From IMG/VR virus record IMGVR_UViG_3300005529_000058, positions 1 to 44,483 of that record: 44,483 bases of DNA; one strand, 5' to 3'. Every line of letters starts with the position of its first letter. Position 1 is the stretch's first letter. The notes beneath the pieces were generated by a model. That model ran no database searches and was not told the origin of the DNA. It saw only the letters and a program-made list of their open reading frames with translations. This document shows positions 13,490-20,065 of the stretch, piece by piece. The translations under genes were made by a program, and so were the position numbers. The DNA comes from a virus.

Positions 13490-13514
13490 AAATCTAAGGG
13501 GAGTTTTCACGGTC

Positions 13515-14021
13515 ATGAACGGGAGCGACTACCGGATAAAGCGAGCGAAGCAATTAGAACGAATCGCGCAGCGGCTCTACGATTTGCGCGATGCGACGCC
13601 ATCTTCTGATCGTGCTGCTTGGCAGGAGCTCGATGGCATCGCTACAAAAATGAGCAGCATCGCTGGAAAACTGGAAAAGGCATTTCGGATCGAAAGCCAT
13701 AACCCGCCGCCGATCCGCATCCAGCGAAAGCGCACGAAGGGCTGGAAGATGCCCGATAACACTGTGTATGTGGGCCGGCCGACGAAATGGGGGAACCCCT
13801 ATATTGTCGGAATCGATGTTCCGGGAAAGTTAGACGCCACCCTCGAATTTCGCCGCTGGCTCAATGGAGAGATCGGAGTGGGCGGATCCGAATTGCGTAA
13901 GGAAGTCGAATCGCTGCGCGGAAAGAACCTTGCATGTTTCTGTGCCTTAGATGAGTTCTGCCATGCTGATGTGCTGCTTGAGATCGCGAACGAGCCCTTT
14001 GCCCCGGCTGAGCCCAAATGA
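13515..14021 (+). CDS. DUF4326-domain protein
   Basis: A 168-residue protein from ATG 13515. The N-terminal 70 residues are helical and charged (possible coiled coil). The C-terminal part is a DUF4326 domain: NTVYVGRPTKWGNPY, then FRRWLNGEIG and LRGKNLACFCALDEFCHADV, with the conserved Cys and His. The domain occurs in many phages; its function is not established to my knowledge. It is the first gene right of attP. Confidence 0.8.
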   Translation: MNGSDYRIKRAKQLERIAQRLYDLRDATPSSDRAAWQELDGIATKMSSIAGKLEKAFRIESHNPPPIRIQRKRTKGWKMPDNTVYVGRPTKWGNPYIVGIDVPGKLDATLEFRRWLNGEIGVGGSELRKEVESLRGKNLACFCALDEFCHADVLLEIANEPFAPAEPK

Positions 14022-14038
14022 AATCCCTACAAAACATC

Positions 14039-14296
14039 TTAGATGGCCTGGGACAAGTCAGCTTGATTGCGACGCCATTCCTCTACGCGCGAGGCGCGCA
14101 CATGCCAGTAGCGGCTGCCCTGTCCGACGACCATCACTTCGAACATCGTGTCTGGTCTTGGTTTCGGACCCTTCCAGAAAGGATTTCGAAAGAAGTCCAT
14201 CGCATTGCCGACGCCTTCGTAGAGGCTCTTTCCCGACGTCACGTGTGTATAAGCCCTGCCGGCGGGGTTGAAGATTGTCACGCAGATCACAGCCAT
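14039..14296 (-). CDS. Small minus-strand protein, unknown
   Basis: An 85-residue protein (MAVICVTIFNPAGRAYTHVT, then SLYEGVGNAMDFF, DTMFEVMVVGQ and SRYWHVRASRVEEWRR). The plan, a beta-strand start, a helix, a TxFEV strand and a C-terminal helix with Arg/Trp, resembles small proteins I recall from acidobacterial mobile elements. I prefer it over the plus-strand frame 14018-14335, whose translation looks random. It is the only minus-strand gene inside the rightward block. Confidence 0.55.
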   Translation of the reverse strand: MAVICVTIFNPAGRAYTHVTSGKSLYEGVGNAMDFFRNPFWKGPKPRPDTMFEVMVVGQGSRYWHVRASRVEEWRRNQADLSQAI

Positions 14297-14331
14297 GCGC
14301 CCATCATTTTATCTCTGCGAGCGGATCGGGT

Positions 14332-14616
14332 ATGACGGCGAAGGTGGAAGCTGTGCAGATCGACGAGGTGGATGTGGTCAGGCGCGCACTCGCGCTGCGC
14401 AAGGAACGCAAGATCGGCACGCTGTGGGCTGAGTGCGGACGCTTCTTCATTTCCGAAAGTGAGTTCGATCCGTATGGGACCAGGGTGCGCATTTCGCTCG
14501 AAGGCCTGCTCGGCCTGGTGGAGAGCATCGAGCGCGGTCCTGTCCGGAAGCCGGCCGCGAGCGCGGGCCGTGAGTCCGGCGCTGAATCCATTCCCATCCT
14601 CGCTTCGGGGCGTTAG
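14332..14616 (+). CDS. Small hypothetical protein before the primase
   Basis: A 94-residue protein from ATG 14332 (VDVVRRALALRKERKIGTLW, then CGRFFISESEFDPYG and a helix GLLGLVESIERG). No family recognised. It ends 12 bases before the primase-helicase start, so both are likely on one transcript. Confidence 0.5.
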   Translation: MTAKVEAVQIDEVDVVRRALALRKERKIGTLWAECGRFFISESEFDPYGTRVRISLEGLLGLVESIERGPVRKPAASAGRESGAESIPILASGR

Positions 14617-14628
14617 GGCGCAGACGCC

Positions 14629-17619
14629 GTGAGCGAAAACACAGTAGATCAGATTTTATCCGCGGCCAGGCTGTTGTTCCAGCCCGGCGACGTCGTCGAG
14701 CTGCGCGTCCCGAAGGCGCGCAAGTTCCGCGTCATTGCGGGATACTTCGATGATTTCCAGTTGCTGGCGGAAGCGGCCGCGGCGCTCGATCGCGAGGCAT
14801 ATCCCGGGATCTATTGGACGCTGAACGCCGTCGATCGCGCGCTCCTCGCGCGAGGCGTCAATAAGATCCTGCGCTACGTCGGCCAGGATGGAACCACTTC
14901 CGACAAGTACATCCTGCGGCGCCGGCTGCTGCTGATTGACTGCGATCCGGAACGGCCGCCGGAAATTTCAAGCAGCGATGCCGAGCACACCGCGGCGCTG
15001 GAGAAGACGGCGCGGATCCGGGACGCGCTGCTGGCTGAGGGCTGGCCTGAACCGTTGTATGCCGACAGCGGTAATGGCGGCCACCTGCTCTATCGCGTCG
15101 ACCTGCCGAACGACAAGGAGTCGGCCGAGCTGCTGTCGCATTGCCTACAGGCGCTGGCGGCACGATTCGACGATCCGGAGGCGACGGCTCATCGAATCAA
15201 GATCGACCGGGCGGTGTTCAACGCGTCGCGGATCTCAAAGATCTACGGCACGATGGCGCGCAAGGGCGACAATACCGCCGAGCGGCCGCACCGCGTGTCG
15301 CGCGTGCTGCACGTTCCGGCACTCTTCGCGCCTGTCTCGCTCGAGCTGCTGCAGGCGTTGGGCGCGCAAGCGCCATCAAATAAGAAGAACGCGCCGAAGG
15401 CGCATCCTACTCAAAGCTCGCGCGCAACTCAAAGCTCGCGGCCGTTGCGATCCGAGTTCGATCTTCGCGAATTTCTCGATCGCCACGGCATCCGGTATCG
15501 GGATCCGGTCGCTCACGACAGCGGCGTCAAGTACACCCTATACGAGTGTCCGTTCGACCCTTCGCACAAAGCGAAGGACGCCGCAGTGTTCGATCGTCCG
15601 GACGGCTACGGCTTCAAGTGCTTTCACAGTTCCTGCGCAGACCGCGGTTGGCGGGAGTTCCGTGAGCTATTCGAACCCGGCGCCTACTCGAGGGGTGCGG
15701 CTGGCGGGCGAAACTCCAGACGAAATCCCGCATATCCCGCGGGGTCGACGAATGAAGTGCCGCCGGATTTCGCGGAGTCGTATGACGAGGGAGAGTCGGT
15801 CGGTCGCGAAGAGGCGCTCGCGATGGTGTTCGATGCGATCGCGCGCGGCGATCATGACGGCGTCAACCTTATGATTCCGGAGATCGCCAAGCTATCGGCG
15901 ACCGAGAGTCTTCGTGTCAAAACAAAGATGGAGGAAAAGTTCGGGCGCAAGTTCAAGGCCAGGGCGTTCGAAACTGCGGTTCGCGAAGAGAGGCGGCGGG
16001 CCATTGCGGGATTTCCGGCGGAAGACGCCAGCCTGCCAGTGGTTATTGTGAACAACCGGCCGATGCGCGACGTGGTAAGCGATGCGCTGGCGGCGCTGCG
16101 GGCGGCCAACGATCCACCATTCCTTTTCGTGCGATCAGGCGAGATGATATTCGTCGAGATCGACGAGCGGGAGCGGCCGTCGATCCGCGCCGTCGAGAAA
16201 GCACACCTCCGCGGCCGCCTCGATCGCGCTGCAAACTTCGTGCGGCGCACCGATGGCTACGACATCGCAGTCCCGCCGCCGGTGGAAGTCGTCGAGGATA
16301 TCCTGGCGCTGCCAAGCGTCCAGTGGGGTGTCCCGCCACTCGAATTCGTGGTGGAAGTTCCGACGCTGCGTCCAGATGGAACGGTACTGTCGTCGCCCGG
16401 GTACGATCCGATTTCGCGGATGCTTTACGCGCCCGCGCCTGGTTTCAAGATGGAGCCGATTCCCGACGTCGTCGACGGCGCGGAGCTCGAGTCGGCCGTG
16501 ATCCTGATCGATGAGGCCATCTATGACTTCCCGTTTGCCGAAGAGCGCGATGACAAGGGTGCGGTCTATCCGGCGAATCCCAGCAGAGCGAATTTCTTTG
16601 GGTTGCTGCTGACGCCGATCGTTCGCCCGGCGATCTCCGGCACTGTCCCCATGGCGCTGATTGATGCGCCACAGGCCGGCACGGGGAAGTCGCTTCTTGC
16701 GGATCTGTTCAGCGTGGTCACGACGGGCCGCCCGGCAGCCATGATGCCGTTCCCACGCAACGAAGAGGAAATGCAGAAGTCGATCGGGTCGACACTGCTG
16801 GCCGGCGGCGCGCTGGTGTGCTTCGACAACGTCGAGGGGATCCTCAATTCGCCAACCCTGGCGCTGGTGCTGACGGCGAAAGAGTATCAGGCGCGCATTC
16901 TGGGGGTCTCGGAGAACATGATCGCTCCGAATCGCGCGACCTGGCTCGCGACGGGAAACAACATCAGGCCATCCGGAGACATGCCGCGGCGCTGCTACAC
17001 GATTCGCTTGGATGCGAAGAAATCCCGGCCGTATCAGGGACGAGATTTCAAACACCAGAATCTGCTGGAGTGGGCGAGCTCGATGCGGCCGCAGCTGCTG
17101 CGCGCGCTGCTGATCATCGCGCGGGCGTGGTATCAGCTGAAGGATCGGCCACAAATCGGCGACGCGTGGGGCTCGTTCGAAGACTGGCATCGCACGATCG
17201 GCGGGATCCTGCGCGCTGCGCACATCGAGGGATTCGTCGCCAATCTGAAGAAGTTCATCGAAGAGGGCGACGACATGGCGCTCCAGTGGGAAAGCTTCCT
17301 GGCGGAGCTCGAGTCTGCACTCGGCAGCACCTGGTTCAAGGTGGGGCTGATCACAAGGGAAATTCGCGAGGCTACGGCTATGGCGCCAGCTCGATTCACG
17401 ATTCCGGATTCGCTGGCCGACGTCGACCGACGCAAAGAGGGCGGTTTTGAGCGCGCGCTGGGAAAAAGCTTCGCGAAGCGACTGGGCACGCGTTTCGGCG
17501 AGAAGGAGCTCCACCTAGAGCGCCGCGTCGATCCGCACACGAAGCAGAGCGAATGGAGGGTGCTGACCAAGGATACGGAAGCCGAAATCGTTCGGCCAAA
17601 GGAGACGACTGCGCAGTGA
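14629..17619 (+). CDS. Primase-helicase replication protein
   Basis: A 996-residue protein starting at GTG 14629. The N-terminal part looks like an archaeo-eukaryotic-type primase/polymerase: LLLIDCDPERPP (acidic pair at Asp104/Asp106), then YADSGNGGHLLYRVDLP and a basic ISKIYGTMARKGDNT. Next, around residues 290-345, comes a zinc-binding segment (YECPFDPSHKAKDAAVF, then FKCFHSSCADRGW). The C-terminal third is an AAA+/SF3-like helicase: Walker A DAPQAGTGKSLL (Lys687), Walker B ALVCFDNVEG (Asp733), a sensor-type ATGNNI and an arginine-rich DMPRRCYTIRL. It would prime and unwind phage DNA. The repeat array just downstream is a likely origin. Confidence 0.85.
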   Translation: MSENTVDQILSAARLLFQPGDVVELRVPKARKFRVIAGYFDDFQLLAEAAAALDREAYPGIYWTLNAVDRALLARGVNKILRYVGQDGTTSDKYILRRRLLLIDCDPERPPEISSSDAEHTAALEKTARIRDALLAEGWPEPLYADSGNGGHLLYRVDLPNDKESAELLSHCLQALAARFDDPEATAHRIKIDRAVFNASRISKIYGTMARKGDNTAERPHRVSRVLHVPALFAPVSLELLQALGAQAPSNKKNAPKAHPTQSSRATQSSRPLRSEFDLREFLDRHGIRYRDPVAHDSGVKYTLYECPFDPSHKAKDAAVFDRPDGYGFKCFHSSCADRGWREFRELFEPGAYSRGAAGGRNSRRNPAYPAGSTNEVPPDFAESYDEGESVGREEALAMVFDAIARGDHDGVNLMIPEIAKLSATESLRVKTKMEEKFGRKFKARAFETAVREERRRAIAGFPAEDASLPVVIVNNRPMRDVVSDALAALRAANDPPFLFVRSGEMIFVEIDERERPSIRAVEKAHLRGRLDRAANFVRRTDGYDIAVPPPVEVVEDILALPSVQWGVPPLEFVVEVPTLRPDGTVLSSPGYDPISRMLYAPAPGFKMEPIPDVVDGAELESAVILIDEAIYDFPFAEERDDKGAVYPANPSRANFFGLLLTPIVRPAISGTVPMALIDAPQAGTGKSLLADLFSVVTTGRPAAMMPFPRNEEEMQKSIGSTLLAGGALVCFDNVEGILNSPTLALVLTAKEYQARILGVSENMIAPNRATWLATGNNIRPSGDMPRRCYTIRLDAKKSRPYQGRDFKHQNLLEWASSMRPQLLRALLIIARAWYQLKDRPQIGDAWGSFEDWHRTIGGILRAAHIEGFVANLKKFIEEGDDMALQWESFLAELESALGSTWFKVGLITREIREATAMAPARFTIPDSLADVDRRKEGGFERALGKSFAKRLGTRFGEKELHLERRVDPHTKQSEWRVLTKDTEAEIVRPKETTAQ

Positions 17620-17645
17620 CGCGGCGCAGGATGTAGGCCATGTAG

Positions 17646-17869
17646 ACATCCCGCAATTTATTGCGAACATCCCGCAGCTGAGCGAACATCCCGCAGTCGC
17701 TCGAACGAGGCGGACAAACGGGAGTGGATAGGTGAAGTGTATCTGTTGAAATATAAGGATTTGCGGTATGTGATATCCCGCAATGCGGGATGTGTTGAAG
17801 AAATATAAGTCAGCGGTATGTCGTTGGTTTGAGTAGGTGATTATGAATGTTGCGGGATGTGCGGGATGT
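17646..17869. repeat. Iteron-like array: candidate replication origin or ParB site
   Basis: The gene-free stretch 17620-18038 holds seven copies of a 10-mer. ACATCCCGCA occurs at 17646, 17667 and 17686 (steps of 21 and 19 bases, about two helical turns), with a variant ATATCCCGCA at 17773. The reverse form TGCGGGATGT occurs at 17784, 17851 and 17860. Copies four and five form a palindrome around one A (17773-17793). A second imperfect repeat, GTTGAA...ATATAAG...GCGGTATGT, occurs at 17745-17771 and 17794-17821 and makes the area locally AT-rich. A GCCGCC/GGCGGC hairpin follows at 17902-17923. The setting beside the primase-helicase fits an origin; the central dyad could also be a parS for the encoded ParB. 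Confidence 0.7.
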
Positions 17870-18038
17870 TGAATATCCTTGATACGACGAAAAGAGATTA
17901 CGCCGCCCTATTAGTGCGGCGGCAATGCATTACCTATACAGGGGCTGGAATCCAATCCCGCACACCCTGCATGGTGCAAGAAAAAAAGTTTGAGAGGAAT
18001 CCGGCGACGCGAGCACTATAGTCGCAGGGAGGCTGTTC

Positions 18039-18257
18039 ATGCTCTGGAGGCTTGCTGTCGCGCTAGTGTTCCTGTTGCCGGTGGATCTGGTTTCTGCGTC
18101 GAAATCGAGCCCGAAGACAAGGGCGAGCCGCAAGGTTCGCAGAAGCTATCGCCAGTCGCATGCCTGCCCGTCCACTGGGAAAAAGAGCGGCGCATGTCCC
18201 GGCTACACGATCGACCGATCGAGTGGCGAGCCCATCTGGAAGCCAAAGCGCCAGTAA
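18039..18257 (+). CDS. Small secreted protein, truncated HNH-like
   Basis: A 72-residue protein with GGGAGG 7 bases before ATG 18039 and an N-terminal signal peptide (MLWRLAVALVFLLPVDLVSA). The mature part has CPSTGKKSGACPGYTID, which matches the first half of small phage HNH proteins that normally continue with a DH and the rest of the nuclease. Here the text goes DRSSGEPIWKPK and stops, so the catalytic His is missing. It may be a decayed HNH protein or a peptide that kept only the Cys-containing half. Confidence 0.6.
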   Translation: MLWRLAVALVFLLPVDLVSASKSSPKTRASRKVRRSYRQSHACPSTGKKSGACPGYTIDRSSGEPIWKPKRQ

Positions 18258-18260
18258 GAA

Positions 18261-18307
18261 TACGTACTAATCCGCACAAACACGTACAAACCCGTACAAA
18301 TCCGTAA
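18261..18307. repeat. Tandem 10-bp repeats upstream of a promoter
   Basis: Four and a half copies of a 10-mer close to CCCGTACAAA run head to tail from 18261 to 18307: TACGTACTAA, TCCGCACAAA, CACGTACAAA, CCCGTACAAA, TCCGTAA. The period equals one helical turn, so a bound protein would sit on one face. The array ends 27 bases before the -35 box of the promoter at 18334-18363, an activator-like position. Confidence 0.65.
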
Positions 18308-18331
18308 GTCGATCAAAAGATTAAACTTAAC

Positions 18332-18363
18332 GCTTGCCAATTTGAACAATTTGCAAGCATAAT
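18332..18363 (+). promoter_or_regulatory. Candidate late promoter with palindromic operator
   Basis: TTGCCA (18334-18339) and CATAAT (18358-18363), each five of six to consensus, are 18 bases apart. The spacer is almost wholly a dyad: GCTTGCCAATT (18332-18342), five bases, AATTTGCAAGC (18348-18358), with one mismatch in 11 pairs. A protein bound there would cover both promoter boxes. Downstream are the HNH, terminase and structural genes, so this is the natural candidate for the late promoter. Confidence 0.7.
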
Positions 18364-18454
18364 GTTTGTGCATCGTTGTTCCCCGAAACACCGTTGCCAC
18401 TTGAGAGCGCCTGGACGCTCTTTAATCCATTTCCAGCGGGCCTGTGCACCACAC

Positions 18455-18706
18455 GTGTCTGTCATCATTCAAACCCAAGACGGACGTCACCTCAGAGACG
18501 AAGACGAAGAAGTAGTACTGAGGAACCGCGCGCACTTCCGTCTTGTATTCAATCGTCGCGGTTACCTGAAGCGCGCGATCTTGCGCGACCGTGATCTAAT
18601 GCCGCTGATCTCTCTGTCGCGGGAAGGCACAAGCTTCGAGCAGTCTCTATCGCAGGGTCGAGTCTGGGCGCTGCGCGGGGTTGTTGGGAGCAGTCTAGGT
18701 GAGTAA
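18455..18706 (+). CDS. Small basic phage protein, unknown
   Basis: An 83-residue protein if started at GTG 18455; an in-frame ATG at 18362 overlaps the -10 box, so it could not be used on a transcript from that promoter. The readable part is VIIQTQDGRHLRDEDEEVVL, then FRLVFNRRGYLKRAILRDRD and FEQSLSQGRVWALRG. The ending resembles small phage proteins with a conserved VWAL-like end, function unknown. Its stop overlaps the HNH start. Confidence 0.5.
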   Translation: MSVIIQTQDGRHLRDEDEEVVLRNRAHFRLVFNRRGYLKRAILRDRDLMPLISLSREGTSFEQSLSQGRVWALRGVVGSSLGE

Positions 18707-19041
18707 TGCTGCGGCCCTGCGCTGCGCAGCCGTGTTCGGAGCTGGTCGAGAAGGGACGATGCGCCAAGCATCGGCAGGAGCTAGACGCTGATCGAGGCAC
18801 AACAGTCCAGCGCGGGTATGATGCGGCCTGGAAACGCATCCGCGCAGCGAAGCTTGCACGTGATCCATTCTGTGAGATCAGAACGAATTGTGACGGGGCC
18901 ATCGCAACGGAAGTGGATCACCGCGAGCCGATCGCTCAGCGTCCGGATCTGCGATTAGAGTGGAGCAACCTGCAGAGCTCCTGTAAAAGCTGCAATGCGG
19001 CGAAAGCCAAACGTGCAAAACGACGCAGTAAATCGCGCTAA
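18706..19041 (+). CDS. HNH endonuclease
   Basis: A 111-residue HNH protein: N-terminal CAAQPCSELVEKGRCAKH (zinc-type Cys), then RGYDAAWKRIRAAKLARDPF, ATEVDHREPIAQRPDL (DH of the HNH core) and LQSSCKSCNAAKAKR (asparagine and zinc knuckle). HNH proteins beside the small terminase are common in cos-type phages with HK97-like heads, where they nick or cut DNA during packaging. It precedes the terminase genes by 222 bases. Confidence 0.88.
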   Translation: MLRPCAAQPCSELVEKGRCAKHRQELDADRGTTVQRGYDAAWKRIRAAKLARDPFCEIRTNCDGAIATEVDHREPIAQRPDLRLEWSNLQSSCKSCNAAKAKRAKRRSKSR

Positions 19042-19263
19042 ACCCCAGCTGCTACGCACGATGGTGGTCGATGTTCCGCGTCGGTACGGACTCGCATTGC
19101 TTCCCATACATTACGCGTTATGGCCTCCCAACCCTTTGGAAGTGAACAGCTTAGCGGCAGGGGGTAGGGGGTCGAAAAAGGCCCGACCGGAGGGCCGCGC
19201 GACCTTGGCATAGCCGTATGCGAAAAAATTTGGGTTTTTCGATGTTTTTGGGGCAGGAATGAG
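19042..19263. other. Gene-free gap before the terminase, candidate cos/packaging site
   Basis: No credible gene is seen. The gap between HNH and small terminase is the usual place for cos in HNH-type phages. It contains a G-rich run (CAGGGGGTAGGGGGTC, 19159-19174) and a short hairpin GGCCC (19180-19184) with GGGCC (19192-19196). No repeats of a clear terminase-binding kind were found by eye, so the assignment rests on position. Confidence 0.4.
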
Positions 19264-19737
19264 ATGGGTTTGAGGGGACCAGCGCCGAAATCGACTGAGA
19301 TCCGGACCTTTGAAGGGGTTCCGGAGCGGCCGCGCGGAATGCCCGCGGCGGCTCGCAAGATCTGGGCCGGGTACGTCGGCCAGCTGGCCGGCAGTCTCCG
19401 CCTGGTGGATGCTTTCGCATTACGGCGTCTGTGCGAGGACGTCGCGCTGCTCGAGGAGCTGCAGGCGGGACTGCGGCGGATGGCTTCCGATCTTCGGCGC
19501 GAGGCGAAGACTCGCGGCGAGCATCTTTCGGGCGGGGCGATGATCGCCCTGGCGAAGACGCATGAAGGGCGACGTCTGACGACGACGATCAATTCGCTGG
19601 CGGGCCGGATCCAGCGCCAGGAACTTCAGTTCGGTCTGACTCCGGCGTCGGCCGGGCGTCTGGGTGACGGGCTGGGCGGCGCTCCGCTGATTCCCACCGG
19701 CGACGTGGACGGGTTGGAGAGGGCGCTCTGTGGCTGA
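19264..19737 (+). CDS. terS: Terminase small subunit (P27 family)
   Basis: A 157-residue protein. The start MGLRGPAPKSTEIRTFEGVP with its GxRGPAPxPT-like box, followed by helical segments (ARKIWAGYVGQLAG and LCEDVALLEELQAGL) and RRLTTTINSLAGRIQRQELQFGLTP, is typical of P27-type small terminases. It recognises phage DNA and hands it to the large subunit. Its end (LERALCG) overlaps the next gene, whose own end is similar. Confidence 0.85.
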   Translation: MGLRGPAPKSTEIRTFEGVPERPRGMPAAARKIWAGYVGQLAGSLRLVDAFALRRLCEDVALLEELQAGLRRMASDLRREAKTRGEHLSGGAMIALAKTHEGRRLTTTINSLAGRIQRQELQFGLTPASAGRLGDGLGGAPLIPTGDVDGLERALCG

Positions 19738-20065
19738 ACAGTTGCGACTGCCGACGCTGCGCAGCGCCAGGCTGCCATTTCGCGTTCGCCGCCGGACCGT
19801 TCGCCGCGCGGTGTGGCGTGAGCTGGCGGCGCATACGGATGAGGCTCTGAAGCACGGTTTCGAAATCCGGCCGCTGGTGGAAGATTCGATGTTGCTGGCG
19901 GAGCTGCGGGTGCGGTACCGAGCGGCGGCGCGAGTCATGCGGCGGCAGACGGGCGCGCCGCGCGCGGCATTTGCGGGGACGCTCGAAGGGCGGCGGATTC
20001 ATCAGCTGATGACTTTGCTGAGCGAGCGGATTTCGGCGCGCGAGGACAAGATCCTGTGTGGCTGA
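19730..20065 (+). CDS. Small helical protein, possible partial paralogue of the small terminase
   Basis: A 111-residue helical, Arg-rich protein from GTG 19730. Its second half (AFAGTLEGRRIHQLMTLLSE, then RISAREDKILCG) resembles the terminase small subunit from ALAKTHEGRR onward: both have EGRR, a helix ending in an R-I-x-x pair, and the closing residues LCG. The junction to the next gene (TGTGGCTGA) is identical to the one before it. A tandem partial duplication of terS is the simplest account; it could instead be an unrelated packaging accessory. Confidence 0.5.
   Translation: MAEQLRLPTLRSARLPFRVRRRTVRRAVWRELAAHTDEALKHGFEIRPLVEDSMLLAELRVRYRAAARVMRRQTGAPRAAFAGTLEGRRIHQLMTLLSERISAREDKILCG

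Noticed and set aside
13268-13516. Minus-strand frame containing a GSGVQVPLVAP-like stretch
   Set aside because: That stretch is the tRNA-Thr 3' half translated by chance; the frame covers the attP region and is not a gene.
14018-14335. Plus-strand frame of 105 codons
   Set aside because: The opposite strand encodes a more protein-like 85-residue product with regular strand-helix pattern; the plus frame lacks a ribosome-binding site and sensible composition.
16135-17514. Minus-strand open frame of 459 codons
   Set aside because: It is antisense to the helicase part of the primase-helicase, whose Walker motifs are unmistakable. The antisense product is Arg-rich and low in structure.
17646-17869. 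CRISPR array
   Set aside because: The repeated unit is only 10 bases, occurs in both orientations and has irregular spacing; no spacer-repeat regularity and no cas genes.
18261-18307. CRISPR or coding tandem repeat
   Set aside because: The 10-bp units abut without spacers and lie in a non-coding promoter region.
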